The notes beneath the pieces are model-generated. The model worked only from the letters and a program-made list of their open reading frames with translations, searched no databases and was not told where the DNA came from. 9,759 nucleotides of DNA from JASHVB01 sp035535035 (GTDB taxonomy: Bacteria > Pseudomonadota > Alphaproteobacteria > Acetobacterales > Acetobacteraceae): assembly GCA_035535035.1 (NCBI GenBank), contig DATLQW010000133.1, positions 1-9,759 on the forward strand, given 5' to 3'. The position numbers were made by a program, and so were the translations under genes. Shown here in pieces: positions 1-5,554 of this stretch (position 1 is its first letter; the number at the start of each line of letters is the position of its first letter).

Positions 1-162
1 TTCCGGCAGGTCACGCCAGGGAATGCCAGCCCGATAGCGATAGAGCACCGCCTCCACAAACAGGCGATTATCCGCCGCCGTGACGCCCACGTGGCCCTCC
101 CGGCCTGGCAGCAGATCGCGAATGCGGTCCCATTGATCATCGCGCAGGGCATAACGGGGCAC
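1..162 (-). CDS. IS5-family transposase, N-terminal part (runs off the left edge)
   Basis: The minus strand from 162 encodes 54 residues beginning VPRYALRDDQWDRI. It continues with the DDQW, LLPGR.G.VG.TA.DNRLFVEAVLYRYRAGIPWRDLPE pattern that is highly characteristic of the DUF4096 N-terminal domain of IS5-family transposases (IS427/IS1031-like subgroups). The start is GTG (162-160), chosen because a perfect GGAGG lies 7 nt upstream. The protein would be a DDE transposase cutting and joining the IS ends, but only its N-terminal region is visible, so the catalytic residues cannot be checked. Many relatives are made by programmed frameshift from two frames; the shift point would lie outside this window. 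The family is certain and the subgroup is an inference. Confidence 0.92.
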   Translation of the reverse strand, partial: MPRYALRDDQWDRIRDLLPGREGHVGVTAADNRLFVEAVLYRYRAGIPWRDLPE

Positions 163-240
163 AGGTCAACCTCCGAATCGGTTGACCGCCTAGGAATCAC
201 GCGATTCCCTTCGTGGGAATCCCCTAAATGACGACACGCC
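1..240 (-). mobile_element. IS5-family insertion sequence, transposase-proximal end
   Basis: The transposase start at 162 is followed outward by about 78 bp of non-coding IS terminus. Read from the outside inward it begins GGCGTGTCGTCATTTAGGGG. The sequence bordering it is CTAG (241-244), which fits the YTAR-type target preference of IS5-group elements. The terminus holds two mutually exclusive hairpins: GGAATC/GATTCC (193-198/203-208) and GATTCCC/GGGAATC (203-209/215-221). Such structures often shield IS transposase genes from outside transcription. The exact tip (240 or 241) cannot be fixed because the other end of the IS is not in the window. Confidence 0.75.
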
Positions 241-288
241 CTAGTGCTCTGACACAAACAGATGATTCAGCATGGGTCAGAGCACTAG
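241..288. repeat. 48-bp palindromic element with perfect 13-bp inverted repeats
   Basis: CTAGTGCTCTGAC (241-253) is repeated in perfect inverted orientation as GTCAGAGCACTAG (276-288), with a 22-nt centre. Each arm carries a TA dinucleotide within CTAG at its outer end. This is what two closely apposed ends of a TA-targeting (IS630-like) element or a very short MITE would look like; a hairpin terminator is the alternative. The left CTAG directly abuts the IS5 terminus. The inverted repeat is seen directly; its mobile origin is inference. Confidence 0.6.
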
Positions 289-302
289 CTTGTTTTTGTG
301 GG

Positions 303-341
303 CCGATTCAGCCAACGCCACGAAGCAGGCGTTGGCATCGG
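303..341. repeat. Bulged 14-bp stem hairpin
   Basis: GCCAACGCC (311-319) pairs perfectly with GGCGTTGGC (328-336) around the 8-nt loop ACGAAGCA. The stem extends outward with CCGAT (303-307) pairing to ATCGG (337-341), leaving a 3-nt one-sided bulge (TCA, 308-310). There is no U-tract on either strand, so it is not a standard terminator. The geometry (long stem with a bulge) recalls recombination or IS-end hairpins, but the integron attC core motifs are not matched. Confidence 0.6.
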
Positions 342-352
342 ACCACGAGTAC

Positions 353-379
353 CTTTGGCTCAGAGGTTTTGACGGGTTG
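353..379 (+). repeat. 27-bp inverted repeat, left copy
   Basis: Positions 353-379 match the reverse complement of 2003-2029 at 25 of 27 bases. The core CAGAGGTTTTGACGGGTTG (361-379) is 19 bp perfect. The similarity stops on both sides. The copies point toward each other and enclose the SnoaL/GNAT and GFA genes. Confidence 0.85.
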
Positions 380-655
380 CTGGAGATAGGATCCTGGTTG
401 CCCAGCCCTGATGCCGGTGGGTTCGGGTCCCCTCGGATAGGCGGCTTTGGGTGGGGAACGGACCTTAGAAGGTGCTTGACGCAACGAGCCAGGAAACGGC
501 AGGCTCTTGTCAGGATGTGGCAGACCCAGAGCGCCGCTGACCGACGCCGACGCCGTCTCAACCGCGGCGGGTTTGTCGTGTGTGCCGAAATCTGGCCAGG
601 CTTGTGAGGGATAACACCATCGCCTGAGCCAAGGCTCTTTCGAGGACATGCTTCG

Positions 656-685
656 ACCCCCGCGACAACCGTCGCGGGGGTTTTT
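656..685 (+). terminator. Strong rho-independent terminator just upstream of the SnoaL/GNAT gene
   Basis: A perfect 10-bp GC-rich stem, CCCCCGCGAC (657-666) with GTCGCGGGGG (671-680), closes on an AACC tetraloop and is followed by TTTTT (681-685). A656 can add a pair with T681. This is a textbook intrinsic terminator for + strand transcription, yet no gene lies upstream on that strand. It ends only 20 nt before the next start codon. It could end an unseen RNA, insulate the cassette from IS transcription, or work as an attenuator. Confidence 0.88.
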
Positions 686-705
686 GCATTTGGAGAGACC
701 CCACA

Positions 706-1542
706 ATGGACGCCAGCAGCACCGCCGACATCGAACGACCTGTGCAGAAACAGCTCGACGCCTACAACGCCCGCGATATCGACGCCTTCATGCCCTGGTG
801 GTCCGAAGACTGCCATTACTACGAGTTCCCCGACCGCCTCCTGGCGCGTGGAGCGTCAGAGATTCGCGAGCGCCACCTGGCGCGGTTCAAGGAACCGAAC
901 TTGCACGGGCAACTGATCAAGCGCATCGCCGTCGCCAACGTGGTGGTCGATCAGGAGACGGTCACGCGCAGCTTCCCGGACGGTCCTGGCGAGGTGGATG
1001 TCGTTGCCATCTACGAGATTGAGGATGGCAGAATCGCAAAGGCATGGTTCAAGATGGGGCCACCCAGGCTTCATGCCACCGCAGCCTGCTCGTTGCGGCC
1101 GGCAACCGCGGAAGATGCTGGAGCCATCCGTTCTCTGACACGCGAAGCCTATTCCAAATGGGTTCCGGTCATCGGGCGGGAGCCTTTACCTATGACCGCC
1201 GACTATGATGAAGCCGTGCGGAAACACCGCATCGATCTCCTGCATATGGATGGCAAGCTGGCGGCTCTTATCGAGATGGTTCCAAGTGATGACCATCTTC
1301 TTATTGAGAATGTCGCAGTATCTCCCGCATTTCAGAACAGGGGCCTGGGTCGAAAGCTGTTGGCTCATGCCGAGCAGGTGGCTGCGGCGCAGGGTCATCC
1401 AGTCATTAGGCTTTTCACCAACAAGCTTTTTGCCATGAACGTACAGCTTTACGGCAAGCTGGGTTACGGCGTGGATCGGGAGGAATGGCCCAGGCTCGGG
1501 ATCACCGTTTACATGAGCAAGCCAGTCCAGGCTGAAGGGTGA
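706..1542 (+). CDS. SnoaL-like (NTF2-fold) / GNAT N-acetyltransferase fusion protein
   Basis: A 278-residue protein with two domains. Residues 9-118 look like a SnoaL/NTF2-fold domain (LDAYNARDIDAFMPWWSED, then a region ending EIEDGRIAKAWFKMGPPRL), the cone-shaped fold of ketosteroid-isomerase-like proteins. Residues 128-275 are a GNAT acetyltransferase: the acetyl-CoA motif A is VSPAFQNRGLGRKLL with Q210-G215, and the C-terminal LYGKLGY (248-254) is the usual GNAT signature. It should acetylate an amine of unknown identity; the NTF2 domain may bind a small ligand or dimerise. The start ATG has GGAGAG 8 nt upstream. The stop overlaps or nearly touches the following GFA gene, so the two are probably cotranscribed. 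The GNAT half has visibly more A/T third positions than the first half, suggesting a recent fusion. Substrates are unknown. Confidence 0.87.
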   Translation: MDASSTADIERPVQKQLDAYNARDIDAFMPWWSEDCHYYEFPDRLLARGASEIRERHLARFKEPNLHGQLIKRIAVANVVVDQETVTRSFPDGPGEVDVVAIYEIEDGRIAKAWFKMGPPRLHATAACSLRPATAEDAGAIRSLTREAYSKWVPVIGREPLPMTADYDEAVRKHRIDLLHMDGKLAALIEMVPSDDHLLIENVAVSPAFQNRGLGRKLLAHAEQVAAAQGHPVIRLFTNKLFAMNVQLYGKLGYGVDREEWPRLGITVYMSKPVQAEG

Positions 1543-1550
1543 CCGGCCGA

Positions 1551-1955
1551 ATGGCGCTGAAGGGAAGCTGCCTGTGCCGGGCAGTGCGCTACGAAGTGGA
1601 CCAGCTCGATATGCCGATCGCGCATTGCCATTGCGTGGCGTGCCGTAAGGCTCACGCGAGCGCGTTCGCGACCACGGCCGGTGTCATGCGGGAGCACTTC
1701 CGCTGGACGATGGGCGAGAACCACCTTCGCGCGTTTGAGTCCTCACCAGGTAAGCTGCGTTGGTTCTGCTCGGTATGTGGCACGCATCTCATGGCAGAGC
1801 GGCCTGCCCAGGCACACGTCATTCTGCGTGTGCCGACGCTGGACGATGATCCTGGCGCCAGGCCCGCCATGCACATATGGACGTCACACGACGTGGGCTG
1901 GCTTCTCGATCCAGAGGACCTACCCCGTTACTCCGGATGGCAGCCGGGACGGTAG
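1551..1955 (+). CDS. GFA-family (CENP-V/GFA domain) zinc-binding protein
   Basis: A 134-residue protein, the usual size of a single GFA (glutathione-dependent formaldehyde-activating-like) domain. All zinc-site cysteines are present: C7-x-C9 in GSCLCRAV, C26-x-C28-x2-C31 in HCHCVACRK, and C73-x2-C76 in CSVCGTHL. Family members bind two zinc ions; some, such as Gfa, act with glutathione adducts, but most are uncharacterised, so no reaction is assigned. The ATG at 1551 is chosen because family members start shortly before the GSCLC motif. A GTG at 1539 would overlap the upstream stop (GTGA) and add four residues, but the only purine-rich stretch directly abuts it. It lies 8 nt after the SnoaL/GNAT gene and is probably translated from the same transcript. 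Confidence 0.9.
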   Translation: MALKGSCLCRAVRYEVDQLDMPIAHCHCVACRKAHASAFATTAGVMREHFRWTMGENHLRAFESSPGKLRWFCSVCGTHLMAERPAQAHVILRVPTLDDDPGARPAMHIWTSHDVGWLLDPEDLPRYSGWQPGR

Positions 1956-2002
1956 GCTGTCCGATTCGTACGGCCGCTCTGGGTCGAATGCAGCCCGCTG
2001 TT

Positions 2003-2029
2003 CAACCCGTCAAAACCTCTGTGCCGAAG
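2003..2029 (-). repeat. 27-bp inverted repeat, right copy
   Basis: This is the reverse complement of 353-379, with 2 mismatches in 27 bp and the 19-bp core perfect (2003-2021). It lies 48 bp past the stop of the GFA gene, in the convergent intergenic gap before the PEP-CTERM gene. Confidence 0.85.
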
Positions 2030-2073
2030 CACTGGCACGTCGGGAGGCTACAGGGACGTTGCTCCCCGGGGTC

Positions 2074-2099
2074 CCCGCCAAGGGCGAGCTCTTGGCGGG
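2074..2099. terminator. Hairpin between convergent genes, possible bidirectional terminator
   Basis: CCCGCCAAG (2074-2082) pairs with CTTGGCGGG (2091-2099), and the stem can extend inward by a G-U and a G-C pair. It sits between the converging ends of the GFA gene (stop 1955) and the PEP-CTERM gene (stop 2154). There is no U-tract on either strand, so termination is only a guess from its position. Confidence 0.35.
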
Positions 2100-2153
2100 A
2101 GGCGGCGGAGTAGAGCTGTCCTGGCCTCGCTGCCGAAGTGTCGAACCCTCGCC

Positions 2154-3311
2154 TCAGGCGGCGGCGCGGACGATTTTGCGCCGCGCAAACGCGAGCCCGA
2201 AAATGCCGACGAAAAGGACCGCGAGCGTCGAAGGTTCCACGACCGGCGAACTCTGGCTGACGGTCGTGGTGGGCAGGCCGCTCAGGGCGCCGGTGGGCAG
2301 GAAGTAGCCGCCGGTGTCCTGGTGGATTTCGCCACCCTGGATGATCGAGTTGGCGATGACAGTGCCGGTCAGGTTGCCGCTCGGGTTGGACACGGTGGCG
2401 TCCGGGGCCAGGATCTGGCCGTACCAACTGCCGGCGAAGTTCAGCGTGGTGGCATCGACGAAGTCCCAGATCACGTTCGTTTCGTTATAATTGCTGTTCA
2501 TGTTCGGCATGCCGGACAACGATGTGCCGGTCACGACCACGAACACGGCGTCGAGGCCGTTGGTGTCGATGCCCTGGAAATTCTGCTGCGAGGCCAGGTC
2601 GGCCATCGTGGTGGTGATGAACCCGTACTGCTTGCCGTTGTAGTTGCCCGACGCCGCGGTTGCGGTGACGAGCGTGTTGTTCCCGTTGGCGCCCAGGGTC
2701 TGCGGCGTGGTCGCCGCCGCATCCAGAGCGATGCTGGAAGCGAGATCGTTGAGCGCGCTCTGGAACGGAATCGTGGTGGCGAAGGGAAAGGTCGTCGTCG
2801 TCGGCTGGTTGGTGTTGACCGGCGCGCCATTGAGATTCGACGTGTTGCCGGCGCCGGGGGCACCGGTATTGATGAAGCGGGGGCTGGAGATCGTGCCGTT
2901 GTTGGTCCCGGCGATATTCACGCCGCCGTCGCCCTGCATCTGGAGCGTACTGCCGCCGGCATTGTTGCCCTGGATGTAGAAATCGGCCCCTGAACTGCCG
3001 GAGTTGGCCCCGCCGCTCACGTTGCCCCAGACGTTCAGCGCGCCATAGGTCACGCCGCCGATCGGGGCGGTGTCGCCGCTGCAACCGTTGAAGCAGACGT
3101 TGTGATCCCCGCCGGAGAAGTTCCCGCCGGCGGCGACCCGTCCTTCTGTCTCATTATTGGCAGTGTAGTCTCCGAAAGTGACAACATTGAACTGATTGAG
3201 GACCCCTTCGTCCAGCGCAAGCTCCGACGCCGTCAGGGCGGCCTTGGCCGGAGCGGCGGCGAGAAGGACGGAAAGGCACAGGGCGGAGCCGGCAGCGAGG
3301 AGCGAGCGCAT
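2154..3311 (-). CDS. Secreted choice-of-anchor A family protein with PEP-CTERM-type sorting tail
   Basis: A 385-residue exported protein. Residues 1-24 are a signal peptide (MRSLLAAGSALCLSVLL...APAKA). The mature start, LDEGVLNQFNVVTFGDYTAN followed by EGRVAAGGNFSG, is typical of the choice-of-anchor A family: glycine/asparagine-rich extracellular proteins that end in varying surface anchors. The tail VVEPSTLAVLFVGIFGLAFARRK has the PEP-CTERM layout (EPS motif, hydrophobic helix, basic end), with V in place of the usual P before E. It should be processed by an exosortase, not encoded here. The frame stays open to 3368, but that ATG lies inside the -35 hexamer. The ATG at 3311 gives the best signal peptide and has GGA 8 nt upstream; an ATG at 3320 is possible. 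Its role is probably structural in surface matrix or biofilm (inference). Confidence 0.9.
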   Translation of the reverse strand: MRSLLAAGSALCLSVLLAAAPAKAALTASELALDEGVLNQFNVVTFGDYTANNETEGRVAAGGNFSGGDHNVCFNGCSGDTAPIGGVTYGALNVWGNVSGGANSGSSGADFYIQGNNAGGSTLQMQGDGGVNIAGTNNGTISSPRFINTGAPGAGNTSNLNGAPVNTNQPTTTTFPFATTIPFQSALNDLASSIALDAAATTPQTLGANGNNTLVTATAASGNYNGKQYGFITTTMADLASQQNFQGIDTNGLDAVFVVVTGTSLSGMPNMNSNYNETNVIWDFVDATTLNFAGSWYGQILAPDATVSNPSGNLTGTVIANSIIQGGEIHQDTGGYFLPTGALSGLPTTTVSQSSPVVEPSTLAVLFVGIFGLAFARRKIVRAAA

Positions 3312-3338
3312 GCAAAACATCCATAAATTAAGAATATG

Positions 3339-3368
3339 AATATAAAGATTATGCAACCCAAGAGTCAA
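3339..3368 (-). promoter_or_regulatory. Sigma70-type promoter of the PEP-CTERM gene
   Basis: Minus strand: TTGACT (3368-3363) as -35, an 18-bp spacer and TATATT (3344-3339) as -10. Each matches the consensus at 5 of 6 positions. Transcription would start near 3332, leaving a leader of about 20 nt to the ATG at 3311. This good match stands out in such GC-rich DNA and helps to settle the start codon. Confidence 0.7.
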
Positions 3369-3372
3369 GCGT

Positions 3373-3389
3373 AACCGTTAACGACGGTT
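3373..3389. promoter_or_regulatory. Candidate operator upstream of the PEP-CTERM promoter
   Basis: AACCGT (3373-3378) and ACGGTT (3384-3389) form a perfect 6-bp inverted repeat around TAACG, centred about -49 from the predicted start and just outside the -35. That position suits an activator. A related GTTAAC-centred palindrome, CGGTTAACCG, occurs at 3841-3850 upstream of lipoprotein gene 1. The regulator is unknown. Confidence 0.35.
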
Positions 3390-3425
3390 CTCCGCCGGAT
3401 TGCGTGGCAGATGGTCGAAAACATC

Positions 3426-3454
3426 GCGACAGATGCATTTTTTATCTATATAAT
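3426..3454 (+). promoter_or_regulatory. Promoter-like sequence in an AT-rich island, no gene downstream
   Basis: GCGACA (3426-3431, 4/6 of the -35 consensus), a 17-bp spacer and a perfect TATAAT (3449-3454). It faces right into the antisense strand of the lipoprotein genes and no coding gene follows it. It may be chance in an AT-rich stretch (about 3430-3495), or it may drive an antisense RNA. Confidence 0.3.
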
Positions 3455-3531
3455 ATCTTTTTTGGTCTTACAAATAATAATAGCACATTATTCAGATCCC
3501 GGCACATCGGCTGCCCGCCCTGACCGACGCC

Positions 3532-3789
3532 CTACGGCTGAAGGCCGTCCATCCGGACCGCCAGCATCAGATCAAGCCGTTGATCGAGCGCATCCGACAC
3601 CGAACGGATCGTTCCGTTGCTCGCATAGGCGCGTTGCGCCAGCGCCGCGGCGTTCACCGCCTGCGGCGCACTTCCCCCCGCGCAGCCGCTCAGGATCAGC
3701 AGCCCGAGATACGCCAGCGGACCGACCAATCCGGGCAGGTCACGCTTGCAGGGCGCGGGCCGGCCGGGAAATGCGGAGCACCGATCCAT
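3532..3789 (-). CDS. Small lipoprotein 1 (paralogue of lipoprotein 2)
   Basis: An 85-residue protein with a type II signal peptide: a basic N-terminal region, hydrophobic LAYLGLLI and lipobox L33-S-G-C36. The mature lipopeptide would be 50 residues, attached by C36 to a membrane. I know no family for it. Its mature part carries AYAS (54-57) and VSDALDQRLDLMLA (64-77), which are shared with the protein at 4043-4306, likely as a short amphipathic helix. The ATG at 3789 has a perfect GGAGG 5 nt upstream; an in-frame TTG at 3801 overlaps that site and is rejected. The gene lies between the PEP-CTERM promoter region and lipoprotein 2, all on the same strand. Function is unknown; a cell-envelope role follows only from the lipobox. 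Confidence 0.72.
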   Translation of the reverse strand: MDRCSAFPGRPAPCKRDLPGLVGPLAYLGLLILSGCAGGSAPQAVNAAALAQRAYASNGTIRSVSDALDQRLDLMLAVRMDGLQP

Positions 3790-3875
3790 GGGGACCTCCA
3801 ATGGCGACGCTCCGCAGCTTCCGCCGGAAATCTTTCCCGACGGTTAACCGCCGTTTCCGCATGTGGGAAAATCAC

Positions 3876-3892
3876 CCCGGTCCGAGACCGGG
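3876..3892 (-). terminator. Possible intrinsic terminator after lipoprotein gene 2
   Basis: Stem CCCGGTC/GACCGGG (7 bp, 3-nt loop). On the minus strand it is followed 4 nt later by TTTT (GTGATTTTCC). It lies about 150 nt past the lipoprotein 2 stop and before lipoprotein gene 1. The U-run is short, so confidence is limited. Confidence 0.45.
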
Positions 3893-4042
3893 CCCGCCGC
3901 ACAGGAGCAACCCGCTCGCGCCGGGACGCGCCCGACGCCCGGTCCGTGCCAGCCCGAGCCCAGACCGCCGTCCCCGGCGCGGCGCGCCAGGTCCCCGCAG
4001 GGCCGGACAGTCAGCCGGGCGCCGTCGCGCGCCCGCCGCGGT

Positions 4043-4306
4043 TCATTGTCCGGAGCGCGTCGCCGGTGCCGCCAGCATGTGGTCGAGCCTCTCGTTCAGC
4101 GCGGCGGAGACGTCATTTACCTTCTGGGGCGAGGCGTAGGCCGGCGGCGCCGCCACCGCTGCGGACACCGGCCGCGTGGGCGCGGGGCCGGCACAACCGC
4201 ACAGACCCAGCACGACAAGCCCCGCGCAGGGACCCAGGCGCGATGCCGCGCCGGCGGCGCGATGCGACGGAGTCTCCAGGAAGAAAAACGGGCGATTCCA
4301 GGGCAA
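4043..4306 (-). CDS. Small lipoprotein 2 (paralogue of lipoprotein 1), TTG start
   Basis: An 87-residue protein ending its signal peptide with hydrophobic AGLVVLGL and lipobox L35-C-G-C38. The mature chain is 50 residues, the same as lipoprotein 1. From the lipidated Cys the two align with no gap and about 21 identities, including CAG, AYAS (56-59) and VSAALNERLDHMLA (66-79). No ATG lies in this frame near the signal peptide. A TTG at 4306 is preferred because GGAGG sits 8 nt upstream; an ATG directly abutting that GGAGG is in another frame. The gene begins 67 nt after the PhnM stop on the same strand, so it could be the last gene of that transcript. No known family is recognised. Confidence 0.68.
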   Translation of the reverse strand: MPWNRPFFFLETPSHRAAGAASRLGPCAGLVVLGLCGCAGPAPTRPVSAAVAAPPAYASPQKVNDVSAALNERLDHMLAAPATRSGQ

Positions 4307-4373
4307 AGCGGCATCCTCCGGTCAACAGCGCCGTCACGCTGTGCACGAAGGCGTTATCCGGTGCGACCAACGA

Positions 4374-5543
4374 TCACGTGAGGCGGGAGGCGCCCTCGTC
4401 CCCGATCCAGGCGACCCGCCCGCCGGCGATGGTCGCCACCAGACGCGCCGGCCGCTCCGCCGTCGCCGGTGCCAGCACCACGAGATCGGCCCGCCGCCCC
4501 TCGGCAATCACGCCACGATCGTCCAGCCCCGCCGCCGCCGCCGGTGCGGCCGAAATCAGCCCCCAGGCCCGTTCCAGGTCGAGCATCCCGCGCCCGGCCA
4601 GGACCAGCGCCGCACGCGGCAGCGCGGGGTAGAAATAATCCGACGTCAGCACCGAGCAGGTACCCGCCTCGGCCAGCCGCGCCGCCGAGGCCCAGCCGAG
4701 ATGCGACTTCCCGCGCAGCACGTTTGGGCTGCCCATCGCGACCGCATCGCCGGCCGCCCGCGCTGCCTGGCCCACCGCCTCGGCCATTGGGAACTCGCAG
4801 ATGCGCGCGCCGAGGTCGCGGAAGCGGATGCGGTCGTCCACCGTCGCATCGTCATGGCTGGCGAGCGGGATGCCCGCCGCCCGCGCCGCGGCGGCCAGCC
4901 GCGCCTGGCCCGCCGGAATCTCCGCCGCCCGCGTCGCCACCTGCTTCGCCAGCGCCCGGAATGCGTCCGGGTGCACCCCGGCGCGCTCGGTGTATTTCGC
5001 CGCCGTTGCGGGATCGCCCATCTTCTCCAGGATCGCCGGGGTGTGGTCGTTGAACGCCAGCAGATGCACGCGCCCGGCGCGGATATCGGCCTCGGCCGTC
5101 CCCAGCGCATCGAGGTTGTAGGCCTCCCAGCGGAGATGCACGCGCAGGTCGCAGCATCCCCGGTGCGCCGCCAGCGCGGCGAGCAGGGTGCGCCAGGTCT
5201 CGATCCCGCGCAGCCCGGGTTCCCACGACAGGGTCACGCCGAGATAGGCGGTGGTGATGCCGTTGGCGAGCAACTGCGCCTCGGTATCTTCGATCGCCAG
5301 GGGCACCGGGAAATCGACGCCCGGACGTGGCTGCACCTGGCGTTCGAACGCGTCTCCGTGCAGATCGATCACCCCCGGCAGCACCCAGAGGCCGGAGGCG
5401 TCGAATTGCCGCCCCACCGCCCCCCGCCCGGACCCGGCGCGATCGACCGCCGCGATATGGCCGCCGGCGAGGGTCAGCGCCACGGGCCGCAGCCCGGCGC
5501 CGGGCAGCAGCACCGCGCCGCCGGTAAGAACGAGATCGGACAT
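4374..5543 (-). CDS. phnM: Alpha-D-ribose 1-methylphosphonate 5-triphosphate diphosphatase (PhnM)
   Basis: A 389-residue amidohydrolase-superfamily protein with close similarity to PhnM, which in the C-P lyase pathway removes pyrophosphate from alpha-D-ribose 1-methylphosphonate 5-triphosphate. Diagnostic segments are PGVIDLHGDAFERQ, where H62-x-D64 replaces the usual HxH, and HLRWEAYN, LAFNDHTPAILEKMGDP, GIPLASHDDAT, GSPNVLRGKSHLGWASA and VLTSDYFYPALP. Length fits the family (about 380). The ATG at 5543 has AAGG 8 nt upstream and the family-like N-terminus LVLTGGAVLLPG. The frame stays open far upstream but that overlaps the regulator gene. It starts 12 nt after the PhnF-type gene. No phnG-phnL genes are next to it, so the natural substrate here may differ. 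Confidence 0.93.
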   Translation of the reverse strand: MSDLVLTGGAVLLPGAGLRPVALTLAGGHIAAVDRAGSGRGAVGRQFDASGLWVLPGVIDLHGDAFERQVQPRPGVDFPVPLAIEDTEAQLLANGITTAYLGVTLSWEPGLRGIETWRTLLAALAAHRGCCDLRVHLRWEAYNLDALGTAEADIRAGRVHLLAFNDHTPAILEKMGDPATAAKYTERAGVHPDAFRALAKQVATRAAEIPAGQARLAAAARAAGIPLASHDDATVDDRIRFRDLGARICEFPMAEAVGQAARAAGDAVAMGSPNVLRGKSHLGWASAARLAEAGTCSVLTSDYFYPALPRAALVLAGRGMLDLERAWGLISAAPAAAAGLDDRGVIAEGRRADLVVLAPATAERPARLVATIAGGRVAWIGDEGASRLT

Positions 5544-5554
5544 CGGGGGGACCT

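Larger units (their letters stand above)
289..655. other. Structured region without a credible gene
   Basis: About 370 bp lie between the palindromic element and the terminator, and I see no supportable gene. Open frames on both strands are rich in Arg/Pro/Gly with no recognisable family. The region holds a long hairpin at 303-341 (GCCAACGCC/GGCGTTGGC, extended by CCGAT/ATCGG after a 3-nt bulge). It also holds one copy of the 27-bp inverted repeat (353-379) and ends in a strong terminator. It may be IS debris or may encode a structured RNA or leader. Confidence 0.5.

Noticed and set aside
303..341. Integron attC-like recombination site
   Set aside because: The bulged hairpin shape is suggestive, but the core motifs GTTRRRY and RYYYAAC are not matched and no integrase or cassette array is seen.
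277..816. Minus strand open frame of 179 codons (and a + strand frame at 272-607)
   Set aside because: It runs through the strong terminator and the start of the SnoaL/GNAT gene; composition is Arg/Pro/Gly-rich with no known motif and no ribosome site. Both frames look like chance openings in GC-rich DNA.
2322..2993. Plus strand open frame of 223 codons opposite the PEP-CTERM gene
   Set aside because: Val/Gly/Arg-rich antisense shadow; the minus strand frame has a signal peptide, family motifs and a sorting tail.
3312..3368. Longer N-terminus for the PEP-CTERM protein (ATG at 3368)
   Set aside because: It would place the start codon inside the -35 hexamer, upstream of the predicted transcription start, and would spoil the signal peptide.
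3411..4139. Plus strand open frame whose first 28 codons look hydrophobic
   Set aside because: The hydrophobic start comes from the AT-rich island; the remainder is Arg/Pro-rich antisense of the two lipoprotein genes. Its start lies upstream of the only promoter-like sequence.
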